A stretch of 48,988 nt of DNA, from positions 1-48,988 of the forward strand of contig JAZLLG010000030.1 of the NCBI GenBank assembly GCA_045598045.1, read 5' to 3'. Origin of the DNA: RGIG3528 sp045598045. GTDB taxonomy: Bacteria > Bacillota > Clostridia > Lachnospirales > Lachnospiraceae. This document shows, piece by piece, positions 42,904 through 48,988 of the stretch (position 1 is its first letter; each line of letters starts with the position of its first letter). Below the pieces are notes generated by a model. The model saw nothing but the letters and a program-made list of their open reading frames with translations, was not told the DNA's origin and searched no databases. The position numbers and the translations under genes were made by a program.

Positions 42904-44435
42904 TTGCTTCCTTCGGGCTCGGGCTCAGGAGTCGGAGTAGGTTTCGGTGTTGTAAGCGGAGCGTCGGATGTGAGCTTTGAATCCATCCATTCATAACGTT
43001 TTTTTATGAACGTGCGCATATAATCAATATGCTCTTCGTAAGTTGTAAAACCATAGGTGGTGCTTCTGGCGGAGCCTATATGCGAGCCGGAAAGAAGTTT
43101 TGGCCATTTGGCAAAATATTTATCAAGATAATCACTAAGCTCGTTACTTCTTGATTCTATTGACATCAGGGCGGTGTTAAGGAGATCTTCCTTGACATCG
43201 GCCCATCTTTTTTTGATTTTATCGCAAAAAGCTTCATCAAGAAGAAGGTAGTAAATCATGTCCGGCTTTTGCATATACTGAAAGGTGGAATCAACGGAAA
43301 CCCATCCGTCGTAATCGGGCAAATCGATTGTGTGGTTTCCGAAGGCGGTGTCATAATCCCAAAGAGGCCCCAGACGAAGCTTACCGCCTTTTTCTTTGTA
43401 CATGTAAAGACTTCTGTAAAAAGAACATTCGGTATTGTTTGTAAGTTCATTGATGATGAACCAGTCAACCCAAGAGTCCACATCTATGTACTTTGCATAG
43501 TCACCTTTGTTTTCAACGCAGCTTTCGGCCGCTTTGTAGCAATCGTAGGCGTACTTGAAACCGGGCGACCAGACTTCGTCAACATCCGGCTCTTTTACAT
43601 ATATACAGTCACGGCTGGTGGACATAAAGTAGTCTTTGCCATATATGTTTTCACAGTCATAATCCCAGCCCCATTCAAGTATGAAGCCACCATCGGTTAT
43701 TCTTCCTTTTTCATCATATTCAGGTTTGCCGAGATTGATTTTATCTTTTGAATCCTCAATCTTTTCGCAAAGCGAATAAATACCCATGTATTCATCATTT
43801 ATGTATAATTCGCAGAAACGATAGTCAGGATTCCAGGAGAGATTTGTCATGACCTCAGCCATGTCAAGAACAACGGCATTTCTTATGAGAGACGGGTCGG
43901 CATAATTGCTTGAAAATACATAATCTTTGTCAGGATTCATTCCAAGTATGGATGCTTTTTTCTCAAGCTTGATACGATATGACTTTTTCGGAAAACTGTT
44001 CCAGGAAGAATTACCGCGGCCCTTTATCCGTAATCCCAATATTTCACCGTCTGTCTCCATGGTAGCATTGACGTATTCAAGTTTTGATTCGATGGGAACA
44101 CCTGCTTCGGTGGTTATTTTGATTTCTGCCATCTTCGTTGGGAGGGCAGTCGGGAACGTGGTCGGAATAACGGAAGGTGTTGGTGCCAATTCAATATCGG
44201 CGATTACAACTGCAGTAGGAGATACACGAACAGTAGGAGACGCAGTCGGCTGCACGGTTGGTGTTTCGATGACAGCCTGAGTAACAACCGGAGTGTTTTC
44301 AGGTGTATCGTGGACGGTGGAAACCTGTTGCCCTGATAAAGACGAACCTGCTACGCCGCAACCTGAAAAAAGGCAGAACAAAAATAAGCCTGCAAGCTTG
44401 AAATGTTTATTGAATTTTGAAACGTTCTTTTTCAT
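42900..44435 (-). CDS. CotH-family lipoprotein (putative surface protein kinase)
   Basis: A 511-residue lipoprotein. A signal peptide ends in FSGC, followed by a Thr/Pro/Val-rich spacer of about 80 residues and then a CotH domain: RIKGRGNSSWNSFPKKSYRIKL, SLIRNAVVLDMAE, YMGIYSLCEKIEDSKDKI and the metal-binding LGPLWDYDTAFGN. CotH proteins are atypical kinases, first known from spore coats and common in cellulosome- and surface-related proteins of Clostridia. The C-terminal tail is Pro/Thr/Glu-rich. I favour the ATG at 44435, which gives a compact signal peptide; an upstream ATG at 44486 would overlap the promoter. There is no strong ribosome site. Confidence 0.85.
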   Translation of the reverse strand: MKKNVSKFNKHFKLAGLFLFCLFSGCGVAGSSLSGQQVSTVHDTPENTPVVTQAVIETPTVQPTASPTVRVSPTAVVIADIELAPTPSVIPTTFPTALPTKMAEIKITTEAGVPIESKLEYVNATMETDGEILGLRIKGRGNSSWNSFPKKSYRIKLEKKASILGMNPDKDYVFSSNYADPSLIRNAVVLDMAEVMTNLSWNPDYRFCELYINDEYMGIYSLCEKIEDSKDKINLGKPEYDEKGRITDGGFILEWGWDYDCENIYGKDYFMSTSRDCIYVKEPDVDEVWSPGFKYAYDCYKAAESCVENKGDYAKYIDVDSWVDWFIINELTNNTECSFYRSLYMYKEKGGKLRLGPLWDYDTAFGNHTIDLPDYDGWVSVDSTFQYMQKPDMIYYLLLDEAFCDKIKKRWADVKEDLLNTALMSIESRSNELSDYLDKYFAKWPKLLSGSHIGSARSTTYGFTTYEEHIDYMRTFIKKRYEWMDSKLTSDAPLTTPKPTPTPEPEPEGSN

Positions 44436-44443
44436 AGGCCTGT

Positions 44444-44472
44444 AGTATACCACATTTTTTTGACTATGCGAA
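44444..44472 (-). promoter_or_regulatory. Putative promoter directly before the CotH-like start
   Basis: On the minus strand TTCGCA (44467-44472), 17 bases, then TATACT (44444-44449). The -10 box ends only eight bases before the chosen ATG, so the transcript would have almost no leader. Confidence 0.4.
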
Positions 44473-44515
44473 TATAGTGAAATCATTCATTTATGTTATA
44501 AAACGAAACAAATAG

Positions 44516-44544
44516 TTGCACAATTTCAAAAATGCTGATATAAT
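44516..44544 (+). promoter_or_regulatory. Promoter of the GGDEF-EAL gene
   Basis: TTGCAC (44516-44521), 17 bases, then a perfect TATAAT (44539-44544). It is one of the best sigma-A-like promoters in the window, about 48 bases before the start codon. Confidence 0.7.
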
Positions 44545-44592
44545 GACCGAATAGTTTATTATGTTAATGCGTTAATTTGATAAGGGATGCTT

Positions 44593-46296
44593 ATGGAAAC
44601 ACAGGCTACAAACGAAAATATAAAAGATGTTTTTAAAATATCTTTGAAGGAATTTGGAGCGTTTGTTGACGCTCTTGTTCCTATGCGTATCACAAATGAA
44701 GATTTTTTCCATGATATTGCAAATGCAATATGGACAGTATCCGATTCGCTGAATATCGGACGTGTCAGAGTTAATTTTGATGACAAGGAGTCAATCCTCG
44801 GACATGAACTCATGAGCAATTATGTTTTGTTCAACCGAGAGCGTACGGACACAGACGAGGAAAAGACATTTACCGTTCATTGTGACATCTATGGCGGAGG
44901 AAGAGCCGATTTCGTCATTTATCCATTAAAGGGACATGATTTCGATGAAAATGACAGAAAAAATCTGAACGTTATAGGAAAACTCCTTTTCTCCTATTCC
45001 GGACGATACAGGCTTTCAAGAGCCTTAAAGCAGATGTCCAATACGGATATTCTCACAAGACTCCCCAATTTGTATGGGTTTTACGGCTCAATTGAGAAAC
45101 TTATTGCTGCAAAGGAAATTTCCCAATACGACGCCTTTATGTTCAATCTGTATGAATTCAAATCTGTCAATGATGTTGTAGGACACAACAACGGTGATAA
45201 AGTCATCAAGCTGTATGCACGCACGATAGCGGGCTTCTGTGATGGAAACGAAACAATAGCGCGAATAGGTGGTGACAACTTTGTCGCATTGATTCTTCGC
45301 GAAAAGAGCAATAAATTCCTTAAGCTCATTGAAAAGGTTACCCTTTTGGTTGAGGTTGACAAAGGAAAGAAGATACAGGTTGATGTTTCGGCAACTTCCG
45401 GATGTTATCAACTTGATGAGCATATTATATCGCATGGCGATATAATGATGCCGATAACAACGGCTCTTCAGATTGCAAAGGAAACAAAGAATAAGTATTT
45501 GTTCTTTACAAATGATATTGCAACTCAGATGATGAAGGATCAAAAGGCAACCATGCTTTTTGAGAGCAGTATCGAGGCGGGAGAGTTTGTTCCGTATTTC
45601 CAGCCGAAGATTGACATGAAGACGGGAAAGATTTGCGGTGCAGAGGCTTTGGCTCGTTGGATGCACGAAGGCAAGCTCATTCCTCCGAACGAGTTTATTC
45701 CTGCATTGGAGCGTGACGGTCGTATTACAAATCTTGATTTTGAAATTCTCAGGAGTACCTGCGCACTTATTGCAAAGTGGAAGAAAGCCGGGAAGGACGT
45801 GCCTCAGGTTTCCATCAATTTGTCACGCAAGAATCTTAAGAATCATGATTTGCTGAATGATATTCTGATGGTGCTCGGCAAATACAGAACGGACCCTTCA
45901 AGCATCGTTTTCGAATTTACCGAAACGTTTGAACATGATGAAATCAATGCGATGGCGGATCTGTTCCGTGAACTTCGTCTTCGTGGAATAAAGACTACAA
46001 TTGATGATTTTGGAAGCGGGCAGTCTTCGCTTGGGCTTATCAATAAAGTAAGGCCTGATATCCTTAAGCTTGACAAGGGCCTTGTTTCGGAATTCGACAA
46101 GGGAAATGACGATTTTGGCATGGTTAAAGGTGTAATCAATCTGGCGTTTAATATGAACATACAGGTTATTGCCGAAGGCGTCGAAACCGAAGAACAAAAG
46201 GAACAGCTTTTGAAGTGCGGTTGCGAACAAGGACAGGGATTCCTTTACGAAAAACCCATTTCGGCAAATGAATTCGAAGAAAGATACTTAAATTAA
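44593..46296 (+). CDS. GGDEF-EAL protein, probable cyclic-di-GMP phosphodiesterase
   Basis: A soluble protein of about 567 residues. An N-terminal GAF-like part (about 20-140) precedes a GGDEF domain (about 150-310) and an EAL domain (about 325-565). The GGDEF signature is degenerate (GGDNF, about 226-230), so cyclase activity is unlikely. The EAL domain keeps the key residues: EALAR, the NLS block, FEFTETF, TIDDFGSGQSSL, LKLDKGLV and IAEGVET. It should therefore break down cyclic-di-GMP, perhaps with GTP binding by the GGDNF domain as a signal. AAGGG is six bases before the ATG at 44593; an ATG at 44587 is too close to that site. It has its own promoter and terminator. Confidence 0.88.
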   Translation: METQATNENIKDVFKISLKEFGAFVDALVPMRITNEDFFHDIANAIWTVSDSLNIGRVRVNFDDKESILGHELMSNYVLFNRERTDTDEEKTFTVHCDIYGGGRADFVIYPLKGHDFDENDRKNLNVIGKLLFSYSGRYRLSRALKQMSNTDILTRLPNLYGFYGSIEKLIAAKEISQYDAFMFNLYEFKSVNDVVGHNNGDKVIKLYARTIAGFCDGNETIARIGGDNFVALILREKSNKFLKLIEKVTLLVEVDKGKKIQVDVSATSGCYQLDEHIISHGDIMMPITTALQIAKETKNKYLFFTNDIATQMMKDQKATMLFESSIEAGEFVPYFQPKIDMKTGKICGAEALARWMHEGKLIPPNEFIPALERDGRITNLDFEILRSTCALIAKWKKAGKDVPQVSINLSRKNLKNHDLLNDILMVLGKYRTDPSSIVFEFTETFEHDEINAMADLFRELRLRGIKTTIDDFGSGQSSLGLINKVRPDILKLDKGLVSEFDKGNDDFGMVKGVINLAFNMNIQVIAEGVETEEQKEQLLKCGCEQGQGFLYEKPISANEFEERYLN

Positions 46297-46308
46297 CTTC
46301 AAACAGGC

Positions 46309-46349
46309 GGGAGGCCGGAAAGTTACACGAACTTTCCGGCCTCCCTTTT
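46309..46349 (+). terminator. Rho-independent terminator of the GGDEF-EAL gene
   Basis: A perfect 16-pair stem (GGGAGGCCGGAAAGTT and its complement, loop ACACG) followed by TTTT. Confidence 0.92.
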
Positions 46350-46396
46350 CAACTCTTTCGCATGATGTTCGTGTAAGAAAAGTTATTGAAAGTTAA

Positions 46397-46425
46397 TTGT
46401 ACAGAGCGTAATTTTGAGGTATTAT
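46397..46425 (+). promoter_or_regulatory. Promoter of the TraX-GGDEF fusion gene
   Basis: TTGTAC (46397-46402), 17 bases, then TATTAT (46420-46425); predicted start near 46432, about 19 bases before the ATG. Confidence 0.6.
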
Positions 46426-46450
46426 TCTGACATATAATCAGGGGTGATGC

Positions 46451-48676
46451 ATGAAGAAAACTTTGTCCGCCACACAACTAAAGATTATCGCTATTATCGC
46501 CATGTCTATAGACCATATAGCATGGGGATTTGTTGATATGTTTTCGCCGCTTGGGCAGATTATGCACGTTATCGGACGGCTTACGATTCCAATAATGTGT
46601 TATTTTGTTGCGGAAGGGTACGAAAAGACACATGATGTAAAGAAATACCTGCTGAGAATGGCGACCTTTGCCGTTCTCGCAGCAGTTCCGTTTTATATGT
46701 TCTTCAGCGAAGAATACGGATACAGACAAAATTTCATCTTTGACCTTTTCCTCGCGTTGCTTGCGCTTACGGTCGCTGACAGCGGAAAACTGAAAAAAGG
46801 TGTAAAGGGACTGCTGCTTGGATGCATTCTGCTCGTTTCTGCAATCATTGGCGGGTGGCCGATTTTTCCCATAATTCTTGTGCTTGTTTTTCACTACGTC
46901 AAAGACTTTAAGAAACTGTGCATATATTTGGGAGGACTTGTCTGCGTCCTTGAGGCGGTTTTGATACCGCTTATTCTCCTTAATAATACATACCATTTTG
47001 CAAGATATGAATGGGAATGGTATGAATTCCTCTACTTTTTCGGATTCATATTGGCACTTCCGCTTATCAGACTCTATAATGGAGAACGCGGAAAGTATCC
47101 GCTTGGTAACAGATATTTCTTTTACATATACTATGCGGCACATTTCTTTGTCCTTTGGAGCATTAAGGCGATTACCCTCGGAAGGCTTCGCGATGCATAT
47201 ATAGCAGTTAATGTTTTGTGCCTGTTTCTGGGAATAGTTTGTACGGCCCGCTTCGCTCTTTCAAAACTCAGTCGTCCTGTTGTTCCGGCTGCACTTATGG
47301 GACTGTGCGGTGTTATATATATTTTCGGTTTCCTAATGGAAATATGTGCCGAAACATTGGAATTCATGTATGCAGGAACATGCGTACAATATTTCGGTGA
47401 ATGCATCTTACTTGTTGCATTTCTGTGGCTTGTAGACGTATTTTGCAAAATCCATCTGAAAAAGTGGATATATGCCGTTGCCGGAATTCTTTCATCCGTA
47501 ATAATCGCTCTTGTATGCTCGGCAAAAAACAATCATATATTCTATGACCGGATATATTATGACACTTCAGGGCCGTTCCCGAGGCTCGGCCTTGATTACG
47601 GTAAAGGCTTTTATCTGTTCTTTACCTATATGTGCATATTCTATATTGTAATTATCTGGATGTGCTTCTCGGCACTTAAGAGAGGAAGAGGCGTTGAAAG
47701 AAAACGAATATGGTGCTTTATAGCAGGATTTTTAAGCCCGATGGTAATGTTCCTCATAAAATTCAGCGGAATTACCGGCGGCTATGAGATTATTGCTATC
47801 GGCATACTGATAAGCGTTGAATTTCTGAGTATCGCTTTTTTCCGTTACGGGTATTTTGACTCCGTAAGCGTCGCTGCCGAGAGCGTACTGTATGATCTGG
47901 GCGAAGGCGTCCTCGTCATGGACAGAGCATATATAATCACTTATTGCAACAAAATCATCCGCGGACTTTTTAAAGGAACCGAGGAAGGAAATGACGCTTC
48001 TAAGATAAAAAGCCTTACCGGAATATTATCTACTGAAAAAACCGTATTCAGACGCGGCGAAAAAACATACGAGACGCGTTTGAAGGAGATTCGTGAACAG
48101 GATATGGTTCACGGATATATGCTTACGGTTCAGGATATGACAGAGCACTATGAATACATGAGATCTCTTGAAAGAGAAGCACGTCAGGATGCTATGACCA
48201 AGGTTTACAATCGTCATTATTTCCGTGAACTTACCGAGAACTATATGGAAACGGATAAGGGCGGATGCTTTATGATGATTGACGTTGATAATTTTAAAAA
48301 CGTTAACGATTCCTTTGGGCACGATACAGGTGACAGAGTACTTAAGCTTCTCGGTAAAATTCTCAATGAAAAGACAAGGCCGAACGGAGATATGGCAGGT
48401 CGTATAGGCGGAGATGAATTCACAACGTTCTTTAAGGGAATGACCGACAGAAAAGAAATAACTGCCATGGGCGAGTCGATAATTGCGGAGTTCAAAAAGA
48501 GACTTGCAGCCGAAATTCCGGAGTGCAAAACATCGATATCCGTCGGTGCAACCATAATCAAAAAAGGTGATTTTACCGGAACAAAGAGAGAATTTTATGT
48601 TTCAGTATATAAACGATCGGATAAGGTCATGTACAAAATTAAGGAAAACGGAAAGTCCGGAATAATGATAGAGTAA
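46451..48676 (+). CDS. TraX-like membrane domain fused to 7TM, PAS and GGDEF domains (diguanylate cyclase)
   Basis: A 741-residue protein with an unusual fusion. Residues 1-240 resemble TraX-type membrane acyltransferase-like proteins (TQLKIIAIIAMSIDHIAWGF start). A second set of about seven helices (245-470) resembles the 7TM sensor of some histidine kinases. A PAS-like segment (about 476-585, LGEGVLVMDRAYIITYCNK) and a GGDEF domain (about 590-741) follow. The signature GGDEF at about 653-657 is intact, and TKVYNRHYF and DVDNFKNVNDSFGHDTGD are typical, so it should make cyclic-di-GMP. The usual RxxD inhibitory site is shifted (RPNGD) and may be absent. AGGGGTG precedes the ATG. It stands next to a phosphodiesterase gene of opposite activity. 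Confidence 0.85.
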   Translation: MKKTLSATQLKIIAIIAMSIDHIAWGFVDMFSPLGQIMHVIGRLTIPIMCYFVAEGYEKTHDVKKYLLRMATFAVLAAVPFYMFFSEEYGYRQNFIFDLFLALLALTVADSGKLKKGVKGLLLGCILLVSAIIGGWPIFPIILVLVFHYVKDFKKLCIYLGGLVCVLEAVLIPLILLNNTYHFARYEWEWYEFLYFFGFILALPLIRLYNGERGKYPLGNRYFFYIYYAAHFFVLWSIKAITLGRLRDAYIAVNVLCLFLGIVCTARFALSKLSRPVVPAALMGLCGVIYIFGFLMEICAETLEFMYAGTCVQYFGECILLVAFLWLVDVFCKIHLKKWIYAVAGILSSVIIALVCSAKNNHIFYDRIYYDTSGPFPRLGLDYGKGFYLFFTYMCIFYIVIIWMCFSALKRGRGVERKRIWCFIAGFLSPMVMFLIKFSGITGGYEIIAIGILISVEFLSIAFFRYGYFDSVSVAAESVLYDLGEGVLVMDRAYIITYCNKIIRGLFKGTEEGNDASKIKSLTGILSTEKTVFRRGEKTYETRLKEIREQDMVHGYMLTVQDMTEHYEYMRSLEREARQDAMTKVYNRHYFRELTENYMETDKGGCFMMIDVDNFKNVNDSFGHDTGDRVLKLLGKILNEKTRPNGDMAGRIGGDEFTTFFKGMTDRKEITAMGESIIAEFKKRLAAEIPECKTSISVGATIIKKGDFTGTKREFYVSVYKRSDKVMYKIKENGKSGIMIE

Positions 48677-48695
48677 TATTGTCTGCCGGTTAAAA

Positions 48696-48733
48696 AACAA
48701 AAAAAGCGGAATCACATGCGATTCCGTTTTTTT
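48696..48733. terminator. Rho-independent terminator before the intron
   Basis: CGGAATC (48707-48713), loop ACATGC, GATTCCG (48720-48726), with an A-run before and seven T after, so it can work in both directions. Confidence 0.9.
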
Positions 48734-48737
48734 AATG

Positions 48738-48988
48738 GTGCGCCTAGCGGCGCACGTTTCTAACGGGTTAAAGTCCCGATTCCGCCCGGTAGTGGGAAGG
48801 ATATAGCCGAAGGCAAGGGTGTCGAGGGCGACCTCGAATCTGAAGGGAGCTGGATGTGGGGAACATACTAACTCACGGGCAAATCTCTGGTCTGACGGAC
48901 AGAAATCTCATAAGAGGTTATGCATGAGGATAAGGCTGCCATACAGGTCGAAGTCCAATAACTACACGGAATCATGCATGATAAATGA
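48738..48988 (+). mobile_element. Group II intron, 5' end (domain I), truncated by the window edge
   Basis: The stretch opens with GTGCGCC, the GTGYG-type 5' end of bacterial group II introns, folding at once into a perfect hairpin (GTGCGCC, loop TAGC, GGCGCAC, 48738-48755). The following blocks, including GGGTTAAAGTCCC, GGAAGGATATAGCC, GGCAAGGGTGTC and AATCTGAAGGGAGCTGG, match domain I of ORF-bearing bacterial introns as I know them. The reverse-transcriptase/maturase gene would lie several hundred bases further on, outside the window. It begins four bases after the T-run of a terminator, a target typical of class C introns, but the class cannot be fixed from this fragment. Confidence 0.85.

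Noticed and set aside
45088..45666. Long antisense open frames over the GGDEF-EAL and other genes
   Set aside because: They mirror well-supported genes, lack ribosome sites and show no recognisable protein features.

Overview
The window looks like a chromosomal segment of a Gram-positive, plant-fibre-degrading Clostridia species, most likely a Lachnospiraceae (Butyrivibrio- or Lachnospira-like). The reasons are moderate GC, strong GGAGG ribosome binding sites, LplA-type lipoprotein sugar-binding proteins, DUF624 proteins, many AraC regulators, CotH and TraX-like proteins, and a bacterial group II intron. The genus is an inference. In content it is a rearranged counterpart of the Bacillus subtilis yes/yet/lpl region for rhamnogalacturonan I (RG-I, a pectin backbone) use.

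Layout. 1-386 is a GC-rich, gene-free stretch with three degenerate tandem repeats and several inverted repeats. 435-4711 holds a minus-strand RG acetylesterase, two DUF624 membrane proteins and an AraC regulator. 4972-16108 is one tightly packed transport operon: a secreted solute-binding protein with a large extra N-terminus, two permeases, an NHL/TPR/Yip1 membrane protein, a DUF5696 protein, and a second permease pair. 16310-17965 is a separately promoted and separately terminated sugar-binding lipoprotein. 18099-30481 is a catabolic operon: PL11 lyase, membrane-bound AraC regulator, a third binding lipoprotein, a GH2 enzyme, a PL26-like exo-lyase and rhaM. 30579-33630 has an unknown lipoprotein and a cupin-AraC regulator. 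33892-42903 is a second catabolic operon: GH105, RG acetylesterase with an SLH-like tail, GH112 phosphorylase, rhaB, rhaA, rhaD and an sce7726-type nuclease. 42900-48676 leaves sugar catabolism: a CotH-like lipoprotein and two cyclic-di-GMP proteins. From 48738 to the end is the 5' part of a group II intron.

How it works together (inference from families and context). RG-I oligosaccharides are captured by surface binding proteins and imported by two permease pairs. No ATPase gene is present, so a shared one must lie elsewhere. Inside the cell, where nearly all enzymes appear to act because they lack signal peptides, acetyl groups are removed by two CE12-type esterases. The backbone is cut by PL11 and PL26-like lyases, unsaturated galacturonic acid is released by GH105, and galactosyl side groups are handled by GH2 and by phosphorolysis of galactosyl-rhamnose (GH112). 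L-rhamnose is then processed by RhaM, RhaA, RhaB and RhaD to dihydroxyacetone phosphate and L-lactaldehyde.

Regulation. An identical 20-base element lies at exactly the same distance from the putative -10 box in front of the main binding-protein gene and the GH105 operon, which ties the import and catabolic units together. The least explained content is the repeat region at 1-386 and the set of N-extended binding protein, NHL/TPR/Yip1 protein and DUF5696 protein built into the transporter operon.
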